Source: Vreelandella zhanjiangensis DSM 21076 (GTDB lineage Bacteria > Pseudomonadota > Gammaproteobacteria > Pseudomonadales > Halomonadaceae). From it: DNA of 64,000 nt. How positions within the stretch are numbered: the first letter of the stretch is position 1; each line of letters opens with the position of its first letter. The stretch spans positions 124,001 through 188,000 of the forward strand of contig NZ_KB898653.1 in assembly GCF_000377665.1 (NCBI RefSeq), written 5' to 3'. Below the pieces are notes generated by a model. The model saw only the letters and a program-made list of their open reading frames with translations. It ran no database searches and was not told where the DNA came from. Position numbers and translations under genes: made by a program. Shown here piece by piece: positions 1-7,149 of this stretch.

Positions 1-33
1 TTGCTCGGCATCTCTTCTTTTCGTGAGGTAAGC

Positions 34-924
34 ATGGATCGTTCTTTGTTGCGGCCAACCGGGTGGGCGCGATTGGCAGATTTTTTACACTTGATGCGCC
101 TGGACCGCCCCATTGGTACCTGGCTATTGATGTGGCCGACTCTATGGGCGCTCTGGGTGGCGGCGGAAGGTGTGCCGGGCCGTAACGTACTGCTTATTTT
201 TGTGGCCGGTGTGTATGTAATGCGCGCCGCTGGCTGTGTGGTGAACGATTATGCCGACCGGCATTTTGATGGCCACGTAAAGCGCACCAAAAATCGCCCG
301 CTGGCAACCGGACGTATCAGCGAAACCGAAGCCCAGCTGCTGTTTATCGGCCTAGTGGCGGTCGCGTTTATTTTAGTGTTGCTCACCAACTGGTTTACGG
401 TGCTCTTATCGCTGGGTGGGGTCGTATTGGCGTTTATCTATCCGTTTATGAAGCGCTATACCCATTTTCCTCAGGTGGTGCTTGGGGCGGCTTTTTCCTG
501 GGCGATCCCCATGGCGTTTGGCGCCGTATTAGGACATGTGCCGCTGGATGCCTGGCTGCTGTTTTTTGCCAACGTGCTCTGGACGGTGGCCTACGATACC
601 CAGTACGCCATGGTTGATCGTGATGATGATTTGAAAATCGGCATTAAATCAACGGCAGTGCTTTTTGGTGACGCAGATCGTCTGATCATTGGCTTGTTGC
701 AGATCGCCACGCTCGCGCTTTTGGCCTGGGTCGGCGTGCGCGTCGGGTTAGGCGGCTTTTTCTGGCTGGGACTTGCCGGTATGGCAGCGACATTTGTCCA
801 TCAGCAGCGCCTGATTCGCCATCGTGAGCGTGACCCGTGCTTCCAGGCATTTTTGAATAACCACTGGGCTGGGCTGCTCATTTTTGCAGGCATTGCGCTT
901 AGCGAATGGCCGGTTGTGGGGTAA
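34..924 (+). CDS. ubiA: 4-hydroxybenzoate polyprenyltransferase UbiA
   Basis: Inner-membrane enzyme that joins the polyprenyl tail to 4-hydroxybenzoate, the second step of ubiquinone synthesis. Both aspartate-rich motifs of the UbiA family are visible: [20 protein letters not shown] in the first third and [13 protein letters not shown] in the middle. The rest is a run of hydrophobic segments (about eight or nine) and the length, 296 residues, is normal. The frame is open to base 1 with a TTG there, but the ATG at 34 follows TGAGG at 24-28 and gives the usual N-terminus, so that start is chosen. Chorismate lyase (ubiC) often precedes ubiA; upstream frames end at TGA 24 or TAA 31, too short to identify. 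It competes with pobA at 43.7 kb for 4-hydroxybenzoate. Confidence 0.95.
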   Translation: MDRSLLRPTGWARLADFLHLMRLDRPIGTWLLMWPTLWALWVAAEGVPGRNVLLIFVAGVYVMRAAGCVVNDYADRHFDGHVKRTKNRPLATGRISETEAQLLFIGLVAVAFILVLLTNWFTVLLSLGGVVLAFIYPFMKRYTHFPQVVLGAAFSWAIPMAFGAVLGHVPLDAWLLFFANVLWTVAYDTQYAMVDRDDDLKIGIKSTAVLFGDADRLIIGLLQIATLALLAWVGVRVGLGGFFWLGLAGMAATFVHQQRLIRHRERDPCFQAFLNNHWAGLLIFAGIALSEWPVVG

Positions 925-946
925 GCCTGCCCAGCGCGATTAATGC

Positions 947-997
947 TTGTCATAGAAGTGTCATCAAGTCATGGTGTTATTGTCACTGAGATGTCAT
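947..997 (+). promoter_or_regulatory. Double Pho box upstream of phoB
   Basis: Two PhoB-type boxes are visible. The first is TTGTCAT-AGAA-GTGTCAT (947-964) and the second TTGTCAC-TGAG-ATGTCAT (980-997). Each has the 7-4-7 layout of the CTGTCAT-N4-CTGTCAT consensus. Repeat starts fall at 947, 958, 980 and 991, all in an 11-base register with one repeat missing at 969. The second box ends 35 bases before the phoB start, fitting PhoB-activated autoregulation. Confidence 0.85.
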
Positions 998-1032
998 TGA
1001 ATTTCCTTCTTTGAACACCGTGAGGCCCTGGG

Positions 1033-1722
1033 ATGACCGCCAAGACCGTTTTGATTGTCGATGATGAAGCGTCTATTCGCGAGATGATCGCCGTAGCGCT
1101 GGAAATGGCGGACTATCGCGTGCTTGAAGCGGATAACGCCCAGGATGCCCACGCGCTGGTGGTTGATCATCAGCCCGATTTGCTACTGCTTGATTGGATG
1201 ATGCCGGGCACCAGCGGTATTGAGCTGGCAAGGCGCTTGAAGCGTGAAGAAGCGACGGCTGAACTGCCCATTATTATGCTCACCGCCAAAGGCGAAGAGG
1301 ATAATAAGATTCAGGGGCTTGAATCGGGTGCGGATGATTACATTACCAAACCTTTTTCACCGCGCGAGCTGGTAGCACGCCTGAAAGCCGTACTGCGTCG
1401 CGCCACGCCACGCGGCGTGGAAGACCCGATCGAAATTAACGGACTGCTGCTGGATCCGGTTAGCCACCGCGTTAGCGCTCACGGTAAGGCGCTTGAAATG
1501 GGGCCTACCGAATACCGCCTGCTGCAGTTCTTTATGACCCATCAGGAGCGGGCTTACACACGCAGCCAGCTGCTGGATCAGGTGTGGGGCGGCAATGTCT
1601 ACGTTGAGGAGCGCACCGTGGATGTCCATATACGGCGCTTGCGTAAAGCATTGGGCGAAGTGCATCAGAACCTGATCCAGACGGTACGGGGTACCGGTTA
1701 TCGCTTCTCTGCCCGGGTCTAA
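1033..1722 (+). CDS. phoB: Phosphate regulon response regulator PhoB
   Basis: DNA-binding response regulator that activates the Pho regulon under phosphate limitation. The receiver domain covers residues 1-120, with acidic residues D10/D11, phosphoacceptor D54 in [10 protein letters not shown], switch T84 and conserved K106 in YITKPFSP. The C-terminal half is an OmpR-type winged helix (about 130-227) with the recognition segment [12 protein letters not shown]. Length 229 is exactly the family norm. phoR follows after 2 bases. A double Pho box lies just upstream, so the pair is probably autoregulated, and the pst operon it should control is 5 kb away. Confidence 0.97.
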   Translation: MTAKTVLIVDDEASIREMIAVALEMADYRVLEADNAQDAHALVVDHQPDLLLLDWMMPGTSGIELARRLKREEATAELPIIMLTAKGEEDNKIQGLESGADDYITKPFSPRELVARLKAVLRRATPRGVEDPIEINGLLLDPVSHRVSAHGKALEMGPTEYRLLQFFMTHQERAYTRSQLLDQVWGGNVYVEERTVDVHIRRLRKALGEVHQNLIQTVRGTGYRFSARV

Positions 1723-1724
1723 TC

Positions 1725-3017
1725 GTGCGCCTGTGGAGCCGTGAACTGTGGCGCATTGCCTGGTTAGCGACCATTGGGGTTTGCCTGGGATGGCTATTGG
1801 GTTCGGCAGGGCTGGGGTTATCGGCCGGATTGGCCGTCTGCCTGTTCTACCATCTACGTCAGCTACGCGTGCTGTTTCAGTGGCTCACCCTCAATCCGCA
1901 TAATGAACCGCCCGCAGCCAGTGGCATGTGGGGGGATCTGCTTGATCGTCTTTATCGCTATCAAAAAAGCCAGCGTATCACCCAGGGACGATTACGGGCG
2001 ACGCTGGCACGTATTCAGGAATCCTCTGAGGCCATGCGTGACAGCGTAGTCATGCTTGACCGGCACGGCGATCTTGAGTGGTGGAACAGCGCCGCAACGA
2101 AGATGCTGGGCCTGCAGACGGCGCATGATCGTGGTCAGCACATTACCAATCTACTGCGTGATCCGGACTTTATCAGCTACTTCAATGCACGCAACTATAG
2201 CGAGCCGTTAACCCTGACCTCGCCGATTGATGAGCGTAGCGTCCTGCAATACCAGATTACTCTCTACGGTGACGATGAGCGCTTGGTCATGGCGCGGGAT
2301 ATCACCCGCTTACATCGTCTTGAGCAAATGCGCCGCGATTTCGTCGCTAATGTTTCCCACGAACTGCGCACCCCGTTGACCGTTCTTTTGGGCTATCTGG
2401 AAACCTATGGCGACCTGGCCGACCAGCTTCCGCCCCGCTTAGGCCGGGGCATTGAGAAGATGCAGGAACAGGCCCAGCGTATGCAGAATCTGGTAAATGA
2501 CCTGCTGCTGTTATCGCGCTTGGAGATTGATCAGGGTGGCGAAGATCATCAGCCGCTATCTATTGAGCGCCTTCTGAATAGCGTTTGTCAGGATGCACTC
2601 GCTCTATCGCACCACCAGCATAGCGTGCGTGTCGAGATTGAAAACGATGCGGGGCTGATAGGTAGCGAACAGGAAATCCGTAGCGCCATTTCTAACCTGG
2701 CCTTTAATGGCGTGCGCTATACGCCGCCAGGCAGCCAGATTACCCTGCGCTGGATGGCGCTGTCGAACGGCGATGCCTGCATAGAAGTCGAGGATAATGG
2801 CCAGGGAATCGATCCCGTGCATATCCCCCGGCTAACCGAGCGTTTTTATCGCGTTGATAAAGGCCGTAGTACCACCACGGGCGGCACGGGGCTAGGACTT
2901 GCCATCGTCAAGCACGTATTGCTGCGCCACGATGCCCAGCTTCAAGTCGAGTCACATCCTGGAGAAGGTTCTCTATTCCGCTGTGTTTTCCCCGCCGTTC
3001 GATTAGCCGCACTTTAA
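1725..3017 (+). CDS. phoR: Phosphate regulon sensor histidine kinase PhoR
   Basis: Membrane sensor kinase partner of PhoB. Two hydrophobic segments at about residues 10-45 anchor the protein. A linker and PAS domain follow (about 95-195), then the dimerisation/phosphoacceptor domain with H212 in NVSHELRTPLT. The ATPase domain shows an N box (NLAFNGVRYTPPG), G1 (DNGQGID) and G2 (GGTGLGLAIVKH). Length 430 matches PhoR. The start is GTG, 2 bases after the phoB stop, so translation is probably coupled. It lacks a large periplasmic domain, as usual for PhoR, which senses the Pst transporter state through PhoU. Confidence 0.96.
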   Translation: MRLWSRELWRIAWLATIGVCLGWLLGSAGLGLSAGLAVCLFYHLRQLRVLFQWLTLNPHNEPPAASGMWGDLLDRLYRYQKSQRITQGRLRATLARIQESSEAMRDSVVMLDRHGDLEWWNSAATKMLGLQTAHDRGQHITNLLRDPDFISYFNARNYSEPLTLTSPIDERSVLQYQITLYGDDERLVMARDITRLHRLEQMRRDFVANVSHELRTPLTVLLGYLETYGDLADQLPPRLGRGIEKMQEQAQRMQNLVNDLLLLSRLEIDQGGEDHQPLSIERLLNSVCQDALALSHHQHSVRVEIENDAGLIGSEQEIRSAISNLAFNGVRYTPPGSQITLRWMALSNGDACIEVEDNGQGIDPVHIPRLTERFYRVDKGRSTTTGGTGLGLAIVKHVLLRHDAQLQVESHPGEGSLFRCVFPAVRLAAL

Positions 3018-3093
3018 AGCCAGTTTCCCTGCCTTTTAACAATACTTGTACAAATGTGTCACGCTGTCAGATAACTATGGTCAAAGGTTACTC

Positions 3094-3157
3094 ATGTGCC
3101 ATTTTTAGCCAGTATATGACCGGTTAAGTCGGTGAAGCAAAAGCTATTCTGGCACAT
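3094..3157. repeat. Inverted repeat, candidate activator site
   Basis: Perfect 8-base arms ATGTGCCA (3094-3101) and TGGCACAT (3150-3157) are separated by 48 bases. Because they lie upstream of a sigma-54-type promoter they could be two sites of an enhancer-binding protein. The motif TGTGCCA occurs again at 4049-4055, about 145 bases upstream of the second sigma-54-type promoter. The function is inferred only from position. Confidence 0.4.
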
Positions 3158-3211
3158 CATTTTTTAAATAAATAATTGTTTTTTAACAAATATTTTTTTT
3201 ATTGGCATTTT

Positions 3212-3228
3212 TGGCATCAGTTCTGCAA
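3212..3228 (+). promoter_or_regulatory. Sigma-54-type (-24/-12) promoter 1
   Basis: TGGCATCAGTTCTGCAA has GG at 3213-3214 and GC at 3225-3226 with exactly 10 bases between, the spacing required by RpoN. It matches TGGCAC-N5-TTGC except at the CG and first T positions. It lies 100 bases before the secreted protein start at 3325. A near copy precedes the paralogue at 4304. Confidence 0.7.
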
Positions 3229-3324
3229 TATACTGGGCAAGGAAGACTACCGCAGGAAATGGTAAGCCAGGATGGCGCTTCCTTGAAATTATGCGGTATC
3301 AAACAGCGATCTAGGAGACGGAAT

Positions 3325-3699
3325 ATGATGTCCAAGGAACTACTCAAGAAAGCTGGTATTTTAGGTGTAACGTTCGGTCTGATGGCAAGCCCTTTTGCGT
3401 TTGCTCAAGAGCCAGCTAACCCAAGCGGTAATATTTCTCCAGATGAGCAGCCGGTTGAATCTCAATCACACGGTTCTTCACAAGCAGGCTCGTCTGACTA
3501 CGATCAAAACGATCTGATTCACGAAGAAGGCGATAACGCAGCGCATAACGATGGCGCAATGGGTTCCACGCACTCTGGCACTCATACCGAGAATGACGCA
3601 ATGGGCTCTGGCCCGACTGGCGAAACCTCGGGTGGCGATACCTCTTTTGAGTCTGACGATTTACCTAAAGAGAACAGTTCAGTCACCACTGAACAGTAA
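3325..3699 (+). CDS. Small secreted acidic repeat protein 1 (unknown family)
   Basis: A 124-residue protein with a clear Sec signal peptide (KELLKKAGILGVTFGLMASP, predicted cleavage after AFA at residue 27) and a mature part rich in Ser, Gly, Asp, Glu, His and Thr with almost no hydrophobic core, so probably disordered and periplasmic or released. Two copies of a 12-residue motif are seen: YDQNDLIHEEGD (59-70) and FESDDLPKENSS (108-119); NDGAMGS/NDAMGS is a further internal repeat. The ATG at 3325 follows AGGAG at 3313-3317. The paralogue at 4304-4621 shares signal, motif and promoter. The family is not recognised. Expression is probably sigma-54 dependent. Confidence 0.8.
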   Translation: MMSKELLKKAGILGVTFGLMASPFAFAQEPANPSGNISPDEQPVESQSHGSSQAGSSDYDQNDLIHEEGDNAAHNDGAMGSTHSGTHTENDAMGSGPTGETSGGDTSFESDDLPKENSSVTTEQ

Positions 3700-3890
3700 G
3701 AGTTGTAATGATTTTATAGGCGCTCAGGATGAGCTAGCACGGGATAAGGATTTCCCACTGCATGGATGACCACTGATTCAAGGAATGAATCAAGCGACAA
3801 TCAGAACGTTAGTCAGGGTAAATTCCAAGGTTGGAGTCCCGCAAAAGGATAGGAAGCTAGCGTTAGATATTGTCCATAGGTACAAGATCA

Positions 3891-3920
3891 AGACCCTGCC
3901 ACGGCGGGGTCTAATCTTTT
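3891..3920 (+). terminator. Intrinsic terminator downstream of secreted protein 1
   Basis: AGACCCTGCC (3891-3900) pairs with GGCGGGGTCT (3903-3912) with one G-T pair, and AATCTTTT follows. It lies 190 bases after the stop of the first secreted protein, leaving a long 3' untranslated region if it is the real end. Confidence 0.65.
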
Positions 3921-4196
3921 GTGGGAAAAAATATTGTGTTGAAAATGAAATTTGTTGCTCTGTTTTGACGTTTTAGATAACTGCCAGTCTGGTTGTGATG
4001 GGCTAATCACTTAGTTTTTTTAGAACCAAATGCCATGCGACTACACAGTGTGCCACTTTGGTTGAATAACAAAGACGCATGTGTCAGTATTGCGCAACAT
4101 ATTAGCGTGCTATCTATTTGTGCAGCGGTGTTTGGTGTGCAATGTTTGTTGAGCATATGACTGATATTTAAAACTAATATTTGTATATGACATTGT

Positions 4197-4213
4197 TGGC
4201 ATCTTTGATGCAA
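4197..4213 (+). promoter_or_regulatory. Sigma-54-type (-24/-12) promoter 2
   Basis: TGGCATCTTTGATGCAA has GG at 4198-4199 and GC at 4210-4211, 10 bases apart. Aligned with promoter 1, the 20-base blocks share TTGGCATC at the left and TGCAATA at the right. It lies 94 bases before the ATG at 4304, almost the same distance as promoter 1 from its gene (100). Confidence 0.7.
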
Positions 4214-4303
4214 TAAAATAGATGAGAGCGATAGCCGTTAGATGATTAGCTAGGCATTAGCTATCAACCCTATAAGCGGTATTCATGTTATCAGGAGTAA
4301 GTC

Positions 4304-4621
4304 ATGTTATTTAAAGCAATGGTAAAAAAAGTAGGTATCTTCAGTGTTTCTTTGGGCCTTATCGCAAGCCCGTTGGCATTTGCGCATAGCTCTATCGAGT
4401 TAAACAAAGATCGCGCTGTCGGTGAGATCTCTCACCAGTCGGAGTCCACCCGTACGTCTGAGTCAGCCACTTACTCTGCGAACGAGCTGAACCACGGTGA
4501 CCGCGATCGTATGAACACTAACTACACGCCGACTAGCCATCAAGAGAGTGATCGTCAAAACACTAACTCGTACAAAGCGTCTGATTTGACGCGCGACGAA
4601 GGCGACAGCACTGATTGGTAA
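4304..4621 (+). CDS. Small secreted acidic repeat protein 2 (paralogue)
   Basis: A 105-residue paralogue of the protein at 3325. The signal peptide (KKVGIFSVSLGLIASPLAFA) aligns with that of protein 1, with cleavage after AFA at residue 27. The mature part is polar and charged, and carries two copies of the same motif: YSANELNHGDRD (57-68) and YKASDLTRDEGD (90-101). The ATG at 4304 follows CAGGAG at 4292-4297. It sits behind its own sigma-54-type promoter and ends at a strong terminator, so it forms a single-gene unit. The tandem duplication and conserved promoter indicate a real, regulated gene; function is unknown. Confidence 0.8.
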   Translation: MLFKAMVKKVGIFSVSLGLIASPLAFAHSSIELNKDRAVGEISHQSESTRTSESATYSANELNHGDRDRMNTNYTPTSHQESDRQNTNSYKASDLTRDEGDSTDW

Positions 4622-4628
4622 GCCTTTT

Positions 4629-4658
4629 CTACCCTAAGTTAATAAAAGCCTAGGGTAG
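4629..4658. repeat. Inverted repeat after secreted protein 2
   Basis: CTACCCTA (4629-4636) and TAGGGTAG (4651-4658) form a perfect 8-base stem, extendable by two positions with one mismatch, closing a loop of about 10-14 bases just after the stop codon. No T-run follows. It may stabilise the 3' end of the mRNA ahead of the true terminator at 4698. Confidence 0.5.
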
Positions 4659-4697
4659 TAAGCAATAAAGGTAGTAAGAAAAAATTAGTAAGCATAA

Positions 4698-4723
4698 AAA
4701 ACCCCGCTCACGCGGGGTTTTTG
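4698..4723. terminator. Bidirectional terminator between secreted protein 2 and cysZ
   Basis: AAAAACCCCGC (4698-4708) pairs with GCGGGGTTTTT (4713-4723) around loop TCAC. The A- and T-runs on the two sides let it work for both converging units. Confidence 0.95.
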
Positions 4724-4745
4724 CGTTTCAGAACTAACCACTTGG

Positions 4746-5495
4746 CTATGCAGGGCCTTGGTACGTCAGTTCGCGAGCCGTGCGGTAGTGTTGGTCCCAC
4801 ATCAATACGGCGCCTGCCACTGCGCCTGGAATCAAAAAGAGATTGGCCAGCGGTATCCAGGTGATCAGGGTTATCAAGCCGCCATAACTAAGGCTTTGCC
4901 ACCAGCGCTTGGAAAGACGTTGACGCATATCCTTGAAGGCGACCTTATTATTATCCATGGGATAGTCTAAATAGGTAATGGCCATTACCCATGCTGAAAA
5001 TAGCCCCCATAGCAGAGGCGCAAAAAGATTCAGTCCCGGAATCCAGCTGACAATAAACAGTGCAATGGCGCGCGGAGCGATATAGCCCAGCTTAATCAAT
5101 TCGCGGCCTATGGCATCAATAGCCGTTTTTGCCAGGCCACGATCATCCAGCGGTACTCTTCCAGTGGCCTGAATTTCCACTTTCGCCGCTAGAAAGCCGT
5201 AAAAAGGCGCCGCGATAAGGTGAGTGATCAAGGTAAAGGTAAAGAACACCACGGCGAGCAAGCTAATCATGAAAAGCGGCCAGATCAGCCAGGAGAGCCA
5301 GTCAAGCCAGGTAGGTACCAAGCTCATCCAGTGATCCAGCCAGCCGGAAAAGCGATTGACCACAACGCCTAACATGGCGCCATAAACAAGGATATTGACG
5401 AGGATAGGCAGGAAAATATATCGCCGCAGACCCTTTTGATAGACCAGGCGCGTGCCCTGCTTAAGCGCTGTTATCGCATCCAACATGTCACTCAT
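4746..5495 (-). CDS. cysZ: CysZ-family sulfate transporter
   Basis: Integral inner-membrane protein of the CysZ family, which mediates sulfate uptake for cysteine synthesis. Length is 249 (about 250 in E. coli). Conserved landmarks are the N-terminal GLRRYIFLPILVN, the central IAAPFYGFLA, PRAIALFIVSWIPGLN and AWVMAITYLDYPMDNN. There are about four to six hydrophobic segments. The ATG at 5495 almost touches AGGA; the in-frame ATG at 5486 (starting MLDAITALKQG) has better spacing and may be the true start. It lies 68 bases after phoU on the same strand with a stable hairpin between, so it may be read partly from the pst-phoU unit. Confidence 0.9.
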   Translation of the reverse strand: MSDMLDAITALKQGTRLVYQKGLRRYIFLPILVNILVYGAMLGVVVNRFSGWLDHWMSLVPTWLDWLSWLIWPLFMISLLAVVFFTFTLITHLIAAPFYGFLAAKVEIQATGRVPLDDRGLAKTAIDAIGRELIKLGYIAPRAIALFIVSWIPGLNLFAPLLWGLFSAWVMAITYLDYPMDNNKVAFKDMRQRLSKRWWQSLSYGGLITLITWIPLANLFLIPGAVAGAVLMWDQHYRTARELTYQGPA

Positions 5496-5510
5496 TCCTC
5501 ATAAACGCAG

Positions 5511-5538
5511 ACGTCCAGGCTGGTGTCAGCCCAGACGT
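5511..5538 (-). terminator. Hairpin between phoU and cysZ
   Basis: Read on the minus strand, ACGTCTGGGCTG pairs with CAGCCTGGACGT around loop ACAC: 12 pairs including two G-T. Only a weak T-rich stretch follows (CTGCGTTTATG), so it may be a partial terminator or mRNA-stabilising structure. Confidence 0.5.
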
Positions 5539-5563
5539 ATTGCAAGAGGAAATGCCTCGGGGG

Positions 5564-6289
5564 TCAAGGCTTTTTCGTTACCTTCTGATCGACGGTGCCC
5601 AGGTCGCTATGGCGAATATCGAGCCCTTTGACGAGATACACCACGTACTCCGCCAGGTTGTCGGCATGGTCACCAACGCGCTCCAGTGCGCGCAGTACCC
5701 ACATAATGCTGAGTATTGAGCTAATCGAGCGTGAATCTTCCATCATGAAGGTCATTAGCGAGCGCATAGCACTGCCGTACTCATCATCGACCGACTCGTC
5801 TTCGCGCACAACCTGCATGGCCAGGTCGGTATCGAAACGGGCAAAGGCTGTCAGTGCATCGCGCAGCATTTTGCGTACGTGCTCGCTGATATGACGAACC
5901 TCGATCAACCCACGAACCGGGCTGCTGTTTTCGCTGAGCAGTAGCGCATTGCGGGCAATTTTACTCGCCTCATCGCCGATACGCTCAAGGTCCGAGGTCG
6001 CGCGGATCACGGCGAGCACCAAGCGTAAATCCGACGCTGCCGGCTGACGGCGTGCCAATACGCGGGTGCACTCTTCATCGATTTGCAACTGCAGATCGTT
6101 AACCTGGCGATCGTTGTCACGCACTTTTTCAGCTAAGCGGGTGTCACCTTCAAGCAACGCGTGGACGGCGTCTTGCACCTGCTTTTCCACCAGCCCGCCC
6201 ATGGTCATCAGGTGGGTTTTCAACTCTTCCAGCTCTTGGTTGAACTGGCGTGAGATATGCTGGCTGTGGGTATCGCTCGTAATATCCAT
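5564..6289 (-). CDS. phoU: Phosphate signalling protein PhoU
   Basis: Cytoplasmic negative regulator that couples the PstSCAB transporter to the PhoR kinase. It is 241 residues and all-helical, with the two metal-binding repeats typical of PhoU: DLRLVLAVIRATSDLERIGDEA in the first half and SILSIMWVLRALERVGDHADN in the second. A good GGAG lies 9-10 bases before the ATG. It is the last Pst gene, 44 bases after pstB. Confidence 0.97.
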   Translation of the reverse strand: MDITSDTHSQHISRQFNQELEELKTHLMTMGGLVEKQVQDAVHALLEGDTRLAEKVRDNDRQVNDLQLQIDEECTRVLARRQPAASDLRLVLAVIRATSDLERIGDEASKIARNALLLSENSSPVRGLIEVRHISEHVRKMLRDALTAFARFDTDLAMQVVREDESVDDEYGSAMRSLMTFMMEDSRSISSILSIMWVLRALERVGDHADNLAEYVVYLVKGLDIRHSDLGTVDQKVTKKP

Positions 6290-6333
6290 TGAGCACTCCT
6301 GCGATAGGGTCGGTTAGGCCTGGACTATTGTTT

Positions 6334-7149
6334 TCAAGTCATGCGGCCAGTGATGTAGTTTTCGGTGCGTTGTAAGCGCGGGTTAGTGAAGACTTGATCG
6401 GTAGGGCCATACTCAACAAGTTCGCCATTGTGTAAAAAAGCGGTGTAGTCGGATACCCGGGCGGCCTGCTGCATATTGTGGGTTACAAGAACAAGCGTAA
6501 GCTGCGATTTAAGATTACGGATCAATTCCTCGATCTTTAGCGTTGAAATCGGATCAAGCGCTGATGCTGGCTCATCGAGTAGCAGCACATCGGGCTGGAC
6601 GGCTAGCGTCCGGGCGATCACCAAACGCTGCTGCTGGCCGCCTGAAAGCTGCCACGCTGAACGGTGCAGACGATCTTTTACCTCGTCCCACAGCGCCGCT
6701 GAGGTAAGTGCCCACTCGATGATGTCATCACGCTGCCGTTTGGGCAGGCGGTGTTGTAAACGCAAGCCAAAGGCCACGTTTTCATAAATCGACATGGGAA
6801 ACGGGTTAGGGGTTTGAAACACCATCCCCACCCGGCGGCGCAGCTCGGTCACGTTCATCTGCGGGGCGTAGATATCCTGCCCTTCAAGCTGAATATGCCC
6901 ACTATGCGCTACGCTCTCATTAAGATCGTGCAGCCGGTTAATGGCGCGCAGCAGGGTGGACTTACCACAGCCTGACGGACCAATAAATGCCGTTACCCGG
7001 TGGCGCGGTACGCTCAGCGTTAAGTCACGCAGGGCCGATTTCCCCGCATAAGTGAGGTTAAACTGGTCGATGCTCAGGGCGCAGTGTTCGGACGAAAAGT
7101 GCGTCACCGGCGCCTGAGAGGCAGTGGCTGAATCTAATGACGCTAGCAT
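6334..7149 (-). CDS. pstB: Phosphate ABC transporter ATP-binding protein PstB
   Basis: ATPase of the high-affinity phosphate importer. Walker [10 protein letters not shown] is at 57-65, Q-loop in [12 protein letters not shown], signature LSGGQQQR at about 168-175, Walker B VLLLDEP at about 188-194 and the H-loop in LVTHNM. The 271 residues include an N-terminal extension of about 25 over the E. coli protein, as in pseudomonads. Its start overlaps the pstA stop by 7 bases, indicating translational coupling. Confidence 0.97.
   Translation of the reverse strand: MLASLDSATASQAPVTHFSSEHCALSIDQFNLTYAGKSALRDLTLSVPRHRVTAFIGPSGCGKSTLLRAINRLHDLNESVAHSGHIQLEGQDIYAPQMNVTELRRRVGMVFQTPNPFPMSIYENVAFGLRLQHRLPKRQRDDIIEWALTSAALWDEVKDRLHRSAWQLSGGQQQRLVIARTLAVQPDVLLLDEPASALDPISTLKIEELIRNLKSQLTLVLVTHNMQQAARVSDYTAFLHNGELVEYGPTDQVFTNPRLQRTENYITGRMT

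Larger units (their letters stand above)
3018..3324 (+). other. Intergenic region phoR to small secreted protein 1
   Basis: No gene is evident in these 307 bases; they are AT-rich towards the right. They hold an inverted repeat ATGTGCCA (3094-3101) / TGGCACAT (3150-3157) and a sigma-54-type promoter at 3212-3228. The repeat lies about 55-120 bases upstream of the promoter, a usual distance for an enhancer-binding activator site. A short open frame running from 3202 into the next gene has no ribosome site and crosses the promoter, so it is not taken as coding. Confidence 0.6.
3700..4303 (+). other. 604-base intergenic region between the two paralogues
   Basis: No convincing gene. It contains a terminator-like hairpin at 3891-3920, an AT-rich stretch, and a second sigma-54-type promoter at 4197-4213. 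A 63-codon open frame (3785-3976) overlaps the terminator and has no ribosome site or recognisable product. The 3913-4190 stretch shows only AT-rich sequence and scattered TGTGC motifs (4049, 4114, 4136), which might be activator sites. Confidence 0.5.

Noticed and set aside
1..33. TTG start for ubiA at base 1
   Set aside because: The window edge truncates the context, and the ATG at 34 has a ribosome site and matches the family N-terminus.
3056..3070. GTGTCAC-G-CTGTCAG as a Pho box before the secreted protein gene
   Set aside because: The repeats are 8 bases apart rather than the 11 needed for PhoB.
3785..3976. 63-codon open frame between the two small secreted protein genes
   Set aside because: It contains a probable terminator hairpin at 3891-3912, has no ribosome site and no recognisable product.
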